Part shown: piece by piece, positions 35,413-44,724 of the stretch
How positions within the stretch are numbered: the first letter of the stretch is position 1
Layout of the letters: every line of letters starts with the position of its first letter
Source: an uncultured Pseudomonadota bacterium
GTDB taxonomy: Bacteria; Pseudomonadota; Alphaproteobacteria; RF32; CAG-239
Assembly: GCA_949295085.1 (NCBI GenBank)
Contig: CASFJS010000006.1
Coordinates: 1 to 58,069, forward strand
Length of the DNA stretch: 58,069 nt
Direction of reading: 5' to 3'
Made by a program: the position numbers and the translations under genes
Notes under the pieces: model-generated
What the model saw: the letters and a program-made list of their open reading frames with translations, nothing else
The model's database searches: none
Told to the model about the DNA's origin: nothing

Positions 35413-36066
35413 TTAAAAAGTTTCTAAAAATTTTTTAATCTCAGTCATGTCATCAAAAATATGCGTAATCCCCATATTTTTTATATCTTCTATATATTCC
35501 GGAGAGTTATATTTGACAAAAGCAACAGGCATTATTTTAGCCCTTTGTGCCGCTGTCAATCCGGCCAAAGAATCTTCAATAACAATACAATCATCAGGTT
35601 TATACCCCATTGTATGAGCTGCCAACAAAAACAAATCAGGCTCCGGTTTGCCGTATGTTACCAAATCGGCGGAAAATATTTTTTCCGGCGGAAAATATTT
35701 TTCAATACCGACTTTTTCTATTTTTGCTTTTGTTTTATCTATCGTGCCGCCGGTAGCAATACATTGATCAAATTTGCTCATTTTAAAAATATCATCAATT
35801 CCGGGCGTTAAAACAAGTCCCTGGTTCATTTTTTGCAGATCAAGCAGCATGGCTTCTTGCCAAAAAGAATCTTTAACACGAATACCGAGTTTCTCTAAAA
35901 TTCCTTTTTTATCCTTTTCGCTGCGGCCGCCGATATATTTATTGGCTGTGGCAAAATCCCATCCGAGATTCAAATCACGGTTTAATAAATCCATACGGGA
36001 CGTAACCCATAATTTTTCGGTATCGGCAATAACACCGTCAAAATCCCAGATGATTAATTTTTTCAT
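35413..36066 (-). CDS. HAD-superfamily phosphatase (beta-phosphoglucomutase-like)
   Basis: This 217-residue protein has motif I WDFDGVIADTE at the N-terminus, a helical cap domain, motif II CIATGGT, lysine in YGKPEPDLF and motif IV CIVIEDSLAGLTAAQRA. The KPxPD and EDSxxG forms mark the phosphoglucomutase/gph-like branch of small-molecule phosphatases. Substrate unknown. It is convergent with rho across the repeat-bearing spacer. Confidence 0.85.
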   Translation of the reverse strand: MKKLIIWDFDGVIADTEKLWVTSRMDLLNRDLNLGWDFATANKYIGGRSEKDKKGILEKLGIRVKDSFWQEAMLLDLQKMNQGLVLTPGIDDIFKMSKFDQCIATGGTIDKTKAKIEKVGIEKYFPPEKIFSADLVTYGKPEPDLFLLAAHTMGYKPDDCIVIEDSLAGLTAAQRAKIMPVAFVKYNSPEYIEDIKNMGITHIFDDMTEIKKFLETF

Positions 36067-36234
36067 TGTTAAAAAACGACCTTTTCTAAAGCCCGTATAA
36101 ACGATTCTTAACCAATATAGGATAGATTTATTAAGAAAACATAAAAAGCCTCTGTAGAGTCAAAAAAAGAGCCTTTTTTAAACTTGCAAGATTTATGTAA
36201 TAATTTTATAACTCTCTACCGAGAGGAATATTTA

Positions 36235-37566
36235 ATGGATAATAAAACAATATATGCTTTGTCAACGGTTTATGGTAAATCAGGTGTTGCCGTTGTTCGC
36301 GTGTCGGGATCAGATGCGCTCAAAGCTGTTGAGTTTATGACAAACATCACAAGGCAAGATATTAAACCGCGTTATGCGTATTTTTCCGATATTAAAGACA
36401 TACACGGCAACCTTCTGGATAAAGCGGTTGTTTTGTATTTTAAAGCGCCAAGTTCTTTTACCGGTGAAGATATTGTCGAATTTCAAATTCATGGTGCCAA
36501 GGCTGTTATAACCTCGGTTTTAGAAACCTTGTCTTCTTTATCGGATTTTCGTTTGGCCGAACCGGGCGAGTTTTCAAAACGTGCTTTTTATAACGGCAAA
36601 ATAGATTTAACCGAGGCCGAAGGTCTGGCTGATTTGATTGATTCCGAAACCGCCGCCCAGCAAAAATATGCTCTGCGTCAAATGGAGGGTAAACTCAGGG
36701 ATTTATACGAAAATTGGCGCCAAGAATTGTTAAATATAATGGCTCATATTGAAGCATATATCGATTTTCCCGATGAAGAACTGCCGGATGATGTGATTGA
36801 TAATATTCAAAACACCGTATTTAAAGTAAAAGAAGACATTTTGTGTCATCTCGAAAACAATACGATTGGCGAACGTTTGCGCGATGGTTTTCGTGTGGTT
36901 ATCCTCGGCGAGCCCAATGCCGGCAAATCGTCATTATTAAATGCCGTAGCCAAACGTGAGGCTGTCATTGTTTCCGATATTGCCGGCACCACACGTGATG
37001 CCGTAGATATTTACCTTGATATAGACGGTTATCCGGTTATTTTTACCGATACGGCCGGTTTGCGGGAGGCCGCCGGCATTATCGAACAAAAAGGTATTGC
37101 CATAGCCTTGGATAAAGCCAAAGAAGCTGATATTGTTATTTGTTTGTTTGATGGATTAAAAAATATCCCGCAAGAGTTTGATTTAATGACCGAAAACAAA
37201 AAAATATACGTTGCCAACAAAGCCGACAAGCTGAGCGATGAGCAAAAAATAAATTTGCAACACAAAGGTTATTTGCTTATATCGGCCAAATATAATCAGG
37301 GCATTGATATTTTGCTAAAAGCCATTGGCAGTAAAATCAAAGATAAATTTGCCGCCGGTTCCGGTGCCTTGATAACCCGCCAACGTTATCGTGAAGCGTT
37401 AAGAAACGCTGTTAACTATTTGCAGGAGTTTAATTTTAATAAAGAAATCGAGCTCTCGGCAGAAGACATTCGTTTGGCCGCGCGCGAAATTGGCAAAATA
37501 ACCGGCCGGATAGAAGTCGAAGAAGTATTGGATAAAATTTTTGGCTCGTTTTGCATAGGTAAATAA
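36235..37566 (+). CDS. mnmE: tRNA modification GTPase MnmE
   Basis: With MnmG this GTPase forms the cmnm5 group on uridine 34 of certain tRNAs. The 443 residues include the N-terminal tetrahydrofolate-binding domain ([21 protein letters not shown]), a helical domain, and the inserted G domain with GEPNAGKSS near residue 223, DIAGTTRD, and DTAGLRE. The conserved C-terminal FCIGK with its cysteine is present. I start at ATG 36235 because GAGAGGA lies ten bases upstream and family members begin here. mnmG starts 1 bp after the stop. Confidence 0.96.
   Translation: MDNKTIYALSTVYGKSGVAVVRVSGSDALKAVEFMTNITRQDIKPRYAYFSDIKDIHGNLLDKAVVLYFKAPSSFTGEDIVEFQIHGAKAVITSVLETLSSLSDFRLAEPGEFSKRAFYNGKIDLTEAEGLADLIDSETAAQQKYALRQMEGKLRDLYENWRQELLNIMAHIEAYIDFPDEELPDDVIDNIQNTVFKVKEDILCHLENNTIGERLRDGFRVVILGEPNAGKSSLLNAVAKREAVIVSDIAGTTRDAVDIYLDIDGYPVIFTDTAGLREAAGIIEQKGIAIALDKAKEADIVICLFDGLKNIPQEFDLMTENKKIYVANKADKLSDEQKINLQHKGYLLISAKYNQGIDILLKAIGSKIKDKFAAGSGALITRQRYREALRNAVNYLQEFNFNKEIELSAEDIRLAAREIGKITGRIEVEEVLDKIFGSFCIGK
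36812..36825 (+). repeat. ACACYGTATTTAAA motif copy
   Basis: The exact consensus ACACCGTATTTAAA lies inside mnmE, read as codons for NTVFK. The preceding bases are AA. Confidence 0.5.
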
Positions 37567-37567
37567 G

Positions 37568-39418
37568 ATGAACACAAATTTTGACGTTATTGTTGTTGGT
37601 GGCGGCCACGCCGGTTGTGAAGCGGCCGCAGCTGCGGCGCGTATGGGAGCCCAAACAATATTGATAACGCACAAAAAAGCCACCATTGGCGAAATGTCGT
37701 GCAATCCGGCCATCGGCGGTTTGGGCAAAGGACATTTGGTACGCGAAATTGACGCTCTGGACGGCTTAATGGGGCGGGTCATCGATAAAGCCGGCATACA
37801 GTTTCGTATGCTCAACGCCTCTAAAGGTCCGGCTGTGCGGGGTCCACGTGCGCAGGCCGACAGGGATTTATATCGCCGATATATGCTCGAGGCTCTGGAA
37901 TCCCAAAAAAACCTGGTAATTATGGAATCAGCCGTTGAGGGATTGATTTTTGATAACAATTCTGTTTTAGGCGTGATTTTGGCTGATGGGAGCCAAATAA
38001 AAGCCAAATCCGTCGTTTTAACCACCGGAACTTTTCTAAACGGCGTCATGTTTACCGGCCACCGGGCAACGGTCGGCGGCCGAGTTAATGATGTTTCTTG
38101 CCAAGGCATAACACCGTATTTAAAGAAAAAAAGCTTCCGCCTCGGTCGCCTTAAAACCGGAACCCCTGCCCGGCTGAACGGCAAAACGATTAATTGGGAT
38201 GTATTAGAGCGCCAAAACGGTGATGAACATCCCTGCCCGTTTTCTTTTTTGACTAAAGAGATAAAAACTCCGCAAATAAGTTGCCATATAACGCATACGA
38301 ACGAACAAACCCACCGGATTATTCGTGACAATTTTGATAAATGTGCTCTATTTTCGGGACTTATTACAGGTATTGGACCGCGTTATTGCCCAAGCATTGA
38401 AGACAAATTGGTCAAATTTGCCGACCGCACATCCCATCAAATTTTTCTGGAACCCGAAGGCCTGAATACCGATGTTGTTTATCCGAACGGCATTTCGACA
38501 TCTTTGCCGGCCGATGTCCAAGAGGCTTTTATCCACACCATAAAAGGGCTTGAAAAAGTTGAAATTTTACGTCCGGCGTATGCAATAGAATATGATTTTG
38601 TTGATCCGCGGGAGCTCAATCATTGTTTAGAAACCAAAAAAGTACAAGGTTTGTTTTTAGCCGGACAAATAAACGGTACTACGGGTTATGAAGAAGCAGC
38701 CGCGCAAGGGCTTGTGGCCGGTGTGAATGCCGCATTAAAATCATCCGGCAGCAATAAAGAATTTGTTATTGACAGATCAGAGGCCTATATAGGCGTCATG
38801 ATAGATGATTTGATAACCAAAGGTGTTGATGAACCCTACAGAATGTTTACATCGCGCTCGGAATATCGTTTATTTTTGCGTGCGGACAATGCCGACATGC
38901 GCCTAACCGAAAAAGGTTGGCAAACCGGCTGTGTCAATCATACAAGATACAGTGTATTTAAAACCAAAAAAGAAGCCGTGGAAAAATTTAAAAACCAATG
39001 CGAGAATCTGTTTATCACACCGACGGAGTTGGAAAAATATGGTATCAACGTCAAGCAGGACGGCGTTAAACGCAGCGCTTTTAATGTCATGTCCTATAAT
39101 AATGTTTCATATGAAACAATCATAAAAATATGGCCACAACTGATATCTGTTGCGCCGGATATCTACGAACAGGTTGAAATTGACGCGCGCTACGCCGGCT
39201 ATATTAAACGCCAACAAGCCGATATCGAAGTCTTTAAAAAAGACGAAAACCTCAAAATTCGCAAAGATATAGACTATACCAAAGTCGGCAGCCTTTCGCG
39301 CGAGATGGTCAGTAAACTTTCTGTTGTCCGCCCCGCAACAATAGGCGAAGCTTCTCGCATTCCCGGCGTGACGCCGGCAGCCATAACGGCTCTTTTAGGA
39401 TATATAAAAAATGAATAA
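37568..39418 (+). CDS. mnmG: tRNA uridine 5-carboxymethylaminomethyl modification enzyme MnmG
   Basis: This 616-residue FAD enzyme is the partner of MnmE in wobble-uridine modification. The N-terminal dinucleotide-binding motif is [20 protein letters not shown], followed by [25 protein letters not shown] and the conserved LKTGTPARL. The C-terminal helical domain contains YAGYIKRQ and [13 protein letters not shown]. Length is normal. The gene carries a parS-like palindrome at 39103-39118 and two copies of the 14-bp motif at 38111 and 38949. It overlaps the HD-domain gene by 8 bp. Confidence 0.96.
   Translation: MNTNFDVIVVGGGHAGCEAAAAAARMGAQTILITHKKATIGEMSCNPAIGGLGKGHLVREIDALDGLMGRVIDKAGIQFRMLNASKGPAVRGPRAQADRDLYRRYMLEALESQKNLVIMESAVEGLIFDNNSVLGVILADGSQIKAKSVVLTTGTFLNGVMFTGHRATVGGRVNDVSCQGITPYLKKKSFRLGRLKTGTPARLNGKTINWDVLERQNGDEHPCPFSFLTKEIKTPQISCHITHTNEQTHRIIRDNFDKCALFSGLITGIGPRYCPSIEDKLVKFADRTSHQIFLEPEGLNTDVVYPNGISTSLPADVQEAFIHTIKGLEKVEILRPAYAIEYDFVDPRELNHCLETKKVQGLFLAGQINGTTGYEEAAAQGLVAGVNAALKSSGSNKEFVIDRSEAYIGVMIDDLITKGVDEPYRMFTSRSEYRLFLRADNADMRLTEKGWQTGCVNHTRYSVFKTKKEAVEKFKNQCENLFITPTELEKYGINVKQDGVKRSAFNVMSYNNVSYETIIKIWPQLISVAPDIYEQVEIDARYAGYIKRQQADIEVFKKDENLKIRKDIDYTKVGSLSREMVSKLSVVRPATIGEASRIPGVTPAAITALLGYIKNE
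38111..38124 (+). repeat. ACACYGTATTTAAA motif copy
   Basis: The exact consensus ACACCGTATTTAAA lies inside mnmG, read in a different frame from the mnmE copy (codons for TPYLK). Confidence 0.5.
38949..38962 (+). repeat. ACACYGTATTTAAA motif, one mismatch
   Basis: ACAGTGTATTTAAA lies inside mnmG, with one change at the fourth base and a partly different 5' flank. Confidence 0.4.
39103..39118. promoter_or_regulatory. parS: parS-like centromere site in mnmG
   Basis: TGTTTCATATGAAACA is a perfect 16-bp palindrome. It differs from the bacterial parS consensus TGTTTCACGTGAAACA only in the two central bases. It lies 3.3 kb before parB and is expected to bind ParB. Confidence 0.7.
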
Positions 39419-40028
39419 ATCTTTGGATATTAAAACAGCCGTTTCAATATGGCAGGAATCTGTCACAGAAATGGCTTTATGGATCGACAGCCAACGTTTG
39501 CGGGAATATATTTTTCACACGGTCGGGGTTGGCGAATGCGCCGCCAAAATAGCATCCCGTTGCGGACTTAACGACGAAAAAGCTTATATTTTAGGTCTGC
39601 TTCACGATTATGGCAAAAAACAAAATGAAAAACAAACCGGTAAAAGCCATTTTATGGTCGGTTATGACCAATTAATGTCTATGGGGTGGTCCGATGCCGC
39701 CCGCATCAATTTAACCCACTCTTTTCCCGAAGCGGATTTTGATTACAAAGATTATCCTTCCTACCCGATAGCCGACCTGTACCGGAGCAAAGAGCTGTTG
39801 TCAAAACAAGCATACGATGATTATGATCGCCTGATACAACTTTGCGATATGTTTTTTGAAGGAACAACTGTCATAAGCTGTCAAAAGAGGCTTAAAGGTA
39901 TTCGTCGCCGATATAATCTAAAAGAAGAACAAACCGCGACACTTGAAAAAAAAGCGGCTGAAAACAAGGCTTATTTTGACGCTAAATGCGGTTGCGATAT
40001 TTATGATTTACTGCATATAGAAAAATAG
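39411..40028 (+). CDS. HD-domain phosphohydrolase (YqeK-like)
   Basis: This 205-residue protein has the HD metal-binding pattern: [13 protein letters not shown] near residue 36 and LLHDYGKKQ near 61, with later histidines in [10 protein letters not shown] and LTHSF. The arrangement resembles YqeK, a symmetrical diadenosine tetraphosphatase, but the family contains several activities. It starts inside the end of mnmG (8-bp overlap), which implies translation from the same message. Confidence 0.78.
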   Translation: MNKSLDIKTAVSIWQESVTEMALWIDSQRLREYIFHTVGVGECAAKIASRCGLNDEKAYILGLLHDYGKKQNEKQTGKSHFMVGYDQLMSMGWSDAARINLTHSFPEADFDYKDYPSYPIADLYRSKELLSKQAYDDYDRLIQLCDMFFEGTTVISCQKRLKGIRRRYNLKEEQTATLEKKAAENKAYFDAKCGCDIYDLLHIEK

Positions 40029-40095
40029 CTCAGCCTGTCATAAAGCTTTTATTAAATATTGAAAAGTATACTGCTTTCCAAAAGAAAGGAACAGC

Positions 40096-40917
40096 ATGCA
40101 ACAGTTTAATTATCATTGCCACACATCGTTTAAAAATGTTTTTGATGGTCGCAACACGATTGATGAAATGATCTCGGCAGCCAAATCCAGGGGCATCAAT
40201 ACACTGGGCATCAGCAATCACTATATTTATCATCCGAGTTTTGCCCGTCTTCCCAAAACATCTGCGATGTTTTTTGCCGATAATCAACAACTAATATCGT
40301 TGTTTGCAGAGTTTTTTGCAGCTATAGATACGGCCGCCGCCCGTCACGGAATCAAAATTCTTAAAGGGCTTGAGGTTGATTTTTTTCCGTCTGCAAATTG
40401 GCGAAAAGAATTTGAAAAAGCAATAAACATATTAAAACCGGATTATACTATAGGCGCCACCCATTTTATCCGCAACAATGACGAAAGTTTTTTATGTAAT
40501 ATTTACCATTTGAAAAAATTGCCGGCAAATATAACGAAAGCAGACAAAAGAAGTTTATTACGCAATTATTGGCAAAACGTCCGTTTGTCAATAGAAAGCG
40601 GGTATTTTGATTTTATTGCCCACCCCGACTATTGTTGCCAGTTTAATTTATGCACCAGCGACGAATGGCGTGACACAAAGTTCAAAATTATCGACGCTTT
40701 ATCCGCAACAAAAACCGCCTGTGAGGTCAACACCGGCGGTCTGCGGCGTATTGGTCGTCCTTATCCGGACTGGTGGATTGTTAAGGAACTGATTTACAAA
40801 GATGTTCCCTTGCTGATTAGTGATGATGCTCATTTTACAAAAGATGTCGGTTCGTATTTTACGGAAGTTGAAACAAAACTAACCGAATTAGGTTGTAAAA
40901 ATCGTTTTAAATTTTAA
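40096..40917 (+). CDS. PHP-domain phosphoesterase (histidinol-phosphatase-like)
   Basis: This 273-residue protein has the four PHP motifs: YHCHTSF at the N-terminus, LKGLEVDFF in the middle, FDFIAHPDYC, and ISDDAHF near the end. The metal-binding histidines and aspartates expected of HisK-type histidinol phosphatases are all in place. No other histidine-biosynthesis gene is near, so a different phosphoester substrate is possible. AGAAAGGAACAGC lies before the start; the upstream HD gene ends 67 bp earlier. Confidence 0.85.
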   Translation: MQQFNYHCHTSFKNVFDGRNTIDEMISAAKSRGINTLGISNHYIYHPSFARLPKTSAMFFADNQQLISLFAEFFAAIDTAAARHGIKILKGLEVDFFPSANWRKEFEKAINILKPDYTIGATHFIRNNDESFLCNIYHLKKLPANITKADKRSLLRNYWQNVRLSIESGYFDFIAHPDYCCQFNLCTSDEWRDTKFKIIDALSATKTACEVNTGGLRRIGRPYPDWWIVKELIYKDVPLLISDDAHFTKDVGSYFTEVETKLTELGCKNRFKF

Positions 40918-41041
40918 CTAAAGATTCAATATAAAGCGTTTAAGTGTCTGATTTAAAGACTGTTTTGCTATAAATAAAAAAGGGTGTTTATAAGTGTTTT
41001 TTTCTGTTTTAAAATTTTTGTAAAAAATATACAAATAAACT

Positions 41042-41665
41042 ATGAAAAATTTTGCAGAAAAATACGATGTTTCACATGAAACAATAAACAAACTCAAGAC
41101 CTATCAATCGTTATTGATTGAATGGCAAAAAAAGTTTAATTTGGTTAGCCGCTCAAGTCTTGAAGACTCTTGGGGTCGTCATTTTTTGGATTCAATGCAG
41201 CTTTTTAAATACATTCCTGAAAGGGCTTTAAACTTGGCGGATTTTGGCTCTGGGGCCGGTTTTCCGGGAATGGTGCTGGCTGTTATGGCTCAAGAAAAAA
41301 CACCGTATTTAAAAGTTGTGCTGGTCGAAAGTATCAAGAAAAAAACGCTGTATTTAAATGAGGTATCGCGCGCAACGCAAACACCGGTCAACATTATCAA
41401 CGATAGAATCGAAAATTTACCGCCGCAAAAATTTGATGTCATAACATCACGCGCCCTAACCTCTCTCAAAGATTTATTAAAATATGCCGCGCCTTTTTGT
41501 AAAAAAGAAACCGTCTGCATTTTTCCGAAAGGACGCAGCTATGCCTCAGAACTTGCCGAAGCGCATAAACTTTGGAGTTTCAAATGCCAAATAGAACCAA
41601 ACGAACAGTCGTCCGAAGGCAAAATTTTAATTGTTACGGATATCGCAAACAAAAGGAGAAAATAA
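41042..41665 (+). CDS. rsmG: 16S rRNA (guanine-N7) methyltransferase
   Basis: RsmG (GidB) methylates N7 of G527 in 16S rRNA using AdoMet. The 207 residues include the AdoMet site LADFGSGAGFPGMVLAV near residue 65, SRALTSLKDL and the KKTLYL region. Codons 9-14 form the parS-like site at 41068. Two copies of the 14-bp motif lie at 41300 and 41344. The stop codon directly abuts the parA start. The mnmG-rsmG-parA-parB order is ancestral in many bacteria; here two extra genes separate mnmG and rsmG. Confidence 0.95.
   Translation: MKNFAEKYDVSHETINKLKTYQSLLIEWQKKFNLVSRSSLEDSWGRHFLDSMQLFKYIPERALNLADFGSGAGFPGMVLAVMAQEKTPYLKVVLVESIKKKTLYLNEVSRATQTPVNIINDRIENLPPQKFDVITSRALTSLKDLLKYAAPFCKKETVCIFPKGRSYASELAEAHKLWSFKCQIEPNEQSSEGKILIVTDIANKRRK
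41068..41083. promoter_or_regulatory. parS: parS-like centromere site in rsmG
   Basis: TGTTTCACATGAAACA differs from the consensus parS TGTTTCACGTGAAACA at one central base. It lies inside the first codons of rsmG, 0.6 kb before parA. Together with the site at 39103 it gives a two-site ParB target close to the origin. Confidence 0.8.
41300..41313 (+). repeat. ACACYGTATTTAAA motif copy
   Basis: The exact consensus ACACCGTATTTAAA lies inside rsmG (codons for TPYLK), preceded by AAAAA. Confidence 0.5.
41344..41357 (+). repeat. ACACYGTATTTAAA motif, one mismatch
   Basis: ACGCTGTATTTAAA lies inside rsmG, 44 bp after the previous copy (start to start), in the same direction and preceded by AAA. 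Confidence 0.45.
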
Positions 41666-42445
41666 ATGCCGAGAATTTTAGCTGTTGCTAACCGCAAAGG
41701 GGGAGTCGGTAAAACAACAACCACGATTAATGTGGCTACCGCTATGGCTGCCGCCGGTAAAAAAGTGCTGGTTATTGACCTTGATCCTCAGGGCAACGCC
41801 TCAACATCAATGGGAATCGACAAAAAAGGCAGTATGCCGTCAACTTATGATGTTTTACTGGGAACGGCTCGTTTGACAGACTCTATTGTATGGACTGAAA
41901 TACCCGGTTTTTCAATAATTCCTTCCTCACCGGATCTGGCTGCTGCGGAAATAGAGCTGGTTGATGTCGATAAAAGAGAATTTGCGTTAAAAAGAGCTTT
42001 GGAAAAGGAAGCCGTTAATTATGATTACATATTAATTGATTGTCCGCCTTCTCTCAGTTTAATAACAATTAATGCGCTGGTTGCGGCCGATGCGGTCATT
42101 ATTCCGCTGCAATGTGAATTTTTGGCCTTAGAGGGGGTTTCGGACTTAATTCGCAACATCAACACCATCAAAAAGAATTTTAATCCCAATTTAATGTTGC
42201 AGGGTGTTGTTTTAACAATGTACGACAAGCGCAATAACCTGACCCAAATGGTTGAAGACGATGTCCGGCATTTTTTCGGCAAAAAGGTTTATGATACGGT
42301 TATTCCGCGAAATGTGCGTATATCCGAGGCGCCGTCGCATGGAAAACCCGTGTTGCTTTATGATTTTAAATGTCCCGGTTCACAGGCTTATATAGGTCTG
42401 ACCAAAGAAGTTCTTAAAAGAGAAAGAGAGTTGATCGCATGTTAG
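41666..42445 (+). CDS. parA: Chromosome partitioning ATPase ParA (Soj)
   Basis: This 259-residue P-loop ATPase moves ParB-parS complexes apart during chromosome segregation. It has the deviant Walker A KGGVGKTTTTINVA at residue 10, DLDPQGNAS, and LIDCPPSLSL as Walker B. There is no N-terminal DNA-binding extension, so it is the chromosomal Soj type. The start abuts the rsmG stop (TAA then ATG), and the end overlaps parB by 7 bp, making a coupled rsmG-parA-parB unit. Confidence 0.95.
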   Translation: MPRILAVANRKGGVGKTTTTINVATAMAAAGKKVLVIDLDPQGNASTSMGIDKKGSMPSTYDVLLGTARLTDSIVWTEIPGFSIIPSSPDLAAAEIELVDVDKREFALKRALEKEAVNYDYILIDCPPSLSLITINALVAADAVIIPLQCEFLALEGVSDLIRNINTIKKNFNPNLMLQGVVLTMYDKRNNLTQMVEDDVRHFFGKKVYDTVIPRNVRISEAPSHGKPVLLYDFKCPGSQAYIGLTKEVLKRERELIAC

Positions 42446-43392
42446 AGGAAAATAAAAAGAAAAGCTTGGGGCGCGGTTTGGAAGCTCTGCTTGGCGAAGA
42501 TGTTTTAGGGGACGAAAAAACAGCGCCCAAAAACACCGATAAAATTAAAATTACCGATATAATCATCGGAAATTGGCAACCGCGAAAAGATTTTAACGCC
42601 GAATCCATCAAATCATTAGCGGTATCAATCAAAGAAAAAGGGGTGCTGCAACCTCTGATTGTTCGGGTTAAGGACGACAAATACGAGTTGGTTGCCGGAG
42701 AGCGTCGTTTACGCGCATCCAAAGAAGCCGGCTTAACGGAAGTTCCGGTCATTATTAAAGAAATGTCCGATAACGAGGTTTTGGAAATCGCACTGATTGA
42801 AAACCTGTTACGAGAAAACCTTTCGGCGATAGAAGAGGCCAACGCCTATCAAAGCCTTATGACCAATTTTTCTCATACGCAAGAAAAAGTAGCAGAGCTC
42901 GTTGGTCGATCGCGCAGTTATATAGCCAATACGGTAAGGTTGCTTTCTTTACCGCAGGATGTTCAAACCCTGATCAGCGAGGGCAAATTGTCTGCAGGGC
43001 ATGCCAGGTGTCTTGTCGGCCTTGAAAATGCGCGGGATTTGGCCGATAAAATCATCAAAGAAGACATGAATGTGCGTCAGGTTGAAGATTTTGTTGCCAA
43101 ACAAAAAGAAAAAAAAGCACCGGAAACAAACAAAAAAACATCAAAAACAAAAAACGACGATATTTTGGATATCGAACGCAATCTAAACCGGAATTTAGGC
43201 TTAAGAATCAAAATAAGCCCGAACAGACAAGGCGGCGGCAAGGTTGTATTACAATATGCCTCGGTTGCCGAATTGGATATGATTATTAATATTTTGGAAC
43301 AAAAAAAACAAACACATATAATATCTCAAAACACTGTATTTAAAGAACCGGAAACAACGAACGAAAAGTTTTCGATTAAATTTGTTGACTAG
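42439..43392 (+). CDS. parB: Chromosome partitioning protein ParB
   Basis: This 317-residue CTP-dependent DNA clamp loads at parS. It has the short N-terminal GRGLEALLGED segment that stimulates ParA and the ParB/Srx nucleotide domain with GERRLRASKEAGL near 95. The helix-turn-helix domain (SHTQEKVAELVGRSRSYIANTVRLL) and a C-terminal dimer domain follow. A lysine-rich linker lies near 215-235. A copy of the 14-bp motif lies at 43331. Confidence 0.95.
   Translation: MLEENKKKSLGRGLEALLGEDVLGDEKTAPKNTDKIKITDIIIGNWQPRKDFNAESIKSLAVSIKEKGVLQPLIVRVKDDKYELVAGERRLRASKEAGLTEVPVIIKEMSDNEVLEIALIENLLRENLSAIEEANAYQSLMTNFSHTQEKVAELVGRSRSYIANTVRLLSLPQDVQTLISEGKLSAGHARCLVGLENARDLADKIIKEDMNVRQVEDFVAKQKEKKAPETNKKTSKTKNDDILDIERNLNRNLGLRIKISPNRQGGGKVVLQYASVAELDMIINILEQKKQTHIISQNTVFKEPETTNEKFSIKFVD
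43331..43344 (+). repeat. ACACYGTATTTAAA motif copy
   Basis: The exact consensus ACACTGTATTTAAA lies near the 3' end of parB (codons for NTVFK), preceded by AAA. Confidence 0.5.
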
Positions 43393-43410
43393 AATTAAGG
43401 AGCTTAAAAA

Positions 43411-43644
43411 ATGACTATTTTGGAAAAGATGCTTGAAACCTGTGAAAAAGCTGGCTACACCACAACAAAAAATGTTCAGAAAATAGCCAATGCCAAACAG
43501 ATGATGTTTGGTGAAGACGAATGGCAGCGCTGCCCCTGCGACGGCCAAAATTCCGAACGCTACTGCATATCGCCGTTGTGCCGTCAGGATATCGAGCGTG
43601 ACGGAGAATGTCATTGTCATTGTTACTGCAAAAAAATCGGTTAA
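43411..43644 (+). CDS. Ferredoxin-thioredoxin reductase catalytic-domain-like protein
   Basis: This 77-residue cysteine-rich protein has CPC near residue 41, two cysteines in YCISPLC, and a terminal CHCHCYC. The spacing recalls the catalytic subunit of ferredoxin-thioredoxin reductase (CPC...CPC...CHC), which carries a 4Fe-4S cluster next to a redox disulphide, but the middle CPC is replaced by a CxxxxC arrangement. An electron-transfer or redox role is an inference. AAGGAG precedes the start. It follows parB after 18 bp and ends in a terminator. Confidence 0.62.
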   Translation: MTILEKMLETCEKAGYTTTKNVQKIANAKQMMFGEDEWQRCPCDGQNSERYCISPLCRQDIERDGECHCHCYCKKIG

Positions 43645-43651
43645 ATCAGAC

Positions 43652-43676
43652 AAGGCTCTTCCGGGAGCCTTTTTTA
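43652..43676 (+). terminator. Intrinsic terminator after the FTR-like gene
   Basis: AAGGCTC at 43652-43658 pairs with GAGCCTT at 43665-43671, followed by a T run. It closes the mnmE-to-parB side of the region. Confidence 0.8.
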
Positions 43677-43757
43677 TTGCCGGTTTAATAATATTTTTAC
43701 TTAATAGGGGCTAGTCTTGAATATCAAAGTAATGTTTTAGCAAACAAAGGGGCTTCC

Positions 43758-44720
43758 ATGGGATTCTTAAAAAAAGCTGTTTTTGGTTTTATGGCCTTGT
43801 TTTTTATTTTAGTTGGCGGTGCTGGCACGCAAAGCGACAGCATGTTATTGCAAGGCGGGGGTTTTCTGGGTCTGATCATAGGCCTGATAGTTTTATACAT
43901 TTTTGCCAAAATGGCTTGGCGGGCAATAGGATGTTTGCCGTCGTTATTCGTTATGCTGGCGGTTATATTTTTTATATTATATGCCATCGGTGCTTTCAGC
44001 GATGGTATTGGTGGAATAGGTCAAAACATCAAAACTTTTTTGGGGCAGGGCGTTAAAACATCGCAAGAAATCGTTGCCAACGCCGAAACGGAAGTTGTCG
44101 AGGCCGAAGGAACGGTTAATCTGATCGGTGAAGACAAGTACCCCATATTAACGGAAAATATGACAGACATGCTTCTGCCGGAAAAGAAAAAAGAGGACAA
44201 GCCGGCGGCTTTTAATCCTCTGAATTATCCGTCAACAAGCGGAATTTCGAGAGTTGTAAGTGGTGATACTTTGACCTTAAACGGTCGGGTTATCAAATTT
44301 TTCGGTGTTGCCGCGCCGGATATTTCTCAAACCTGTGCCGATGCGTCCGGCCGGGGTTATAAATGCGGGCAACAAGCCATCTCATGGCTGAGCGGTTGGT
44401 TGGCGGACAATGAGGTCAGATGTCATATATTGAATGAAGACGAACGCGGTGTTTTAACAGCTGTTTGCATGTTAGGCCCCTACGACATAGGTGCAGCCTT
44501 GATTAATGCCGGTTGGGCGGTTGCCGATACGCGGCAGACACAGGTTTATCTGCCATACCAAAATCAAGCCTTATCCAACAAAAGAGGTTTGTGGCAAGGC
44601 AATTTTTATATGCCGTGGGACTGGCAAAAAATTCAAGCGCGCAAAGCCAATGTCAAAGTTATAAAAAGCAAAAAAAGCAGCGGGCGGCGCAGTGTCTGGT
44701 TTAATCCTTTCGGTGATTAA
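43758..44720 (+). CDS. Membrane-anchored SNase-like domain protein
   Basis: This 320-residue protein has three hydrophobic segments at the N-terminus (about 8-22, 34-50, 58-80) and a linker. A staphylococcal-nuclease-like OB-fold domain covers about 162-290 (SRVVSGDTLTLNGRVIKFFGV, then CGQQAISWL and LINAGWAVAD). The expected catalytic residues are changed: the IRLxGIDAPE region reads IKFFGVAAPD and the DxxGR region reads EDERGVL. Nuclease activity is therefore doubtful. A pair of cysteines (Q-T-C and K-C-G) is kept. tsaE starts 4 bp after the stop. Confidence 0.75.
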   Translation: MGFLKKAVFGFMALFFILVGGAGTQSDSMLLQGGGFLGLIIGLIVLYIFAKMAWRAIGCLPSLFVMLAVIFFILYAIGAFSDGIGGIGQNIKTFLGQGVKTSQEIVANAETEVVEAEGTVNLIGEDKYPILTENMTDMLLPEKKKEDKPAAFNPLNYPSTSGISRVVSGDTLTLNGRVIKFFGVAAPDISQTCADASGRGYKCGQQAISWLSGWLADNEVRCHILNEDERGVLTAVCMLGPYDIGAALINAGWAVADTRQTQVYLPYQNQALSNKRGLWQGNFYMPWDWQKIQARKANVKVIKSKKSSGRRSVWFNPFGD

Positions 44721-44724
44721 TCCG

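Noticed and set aside
36148..36180. Terminator or attenuator hairpin before mnmE
   Set aside because: The AAAAAGCCTCT/AGAGCCTTTTT stem has an internal C-C mismatch and a long loop; too weak to list.
37399..38331. 310-codon open frame opposite mnmG
   Set aside because: mnmG is certain on the plus strand and the antisense product matches nothing.
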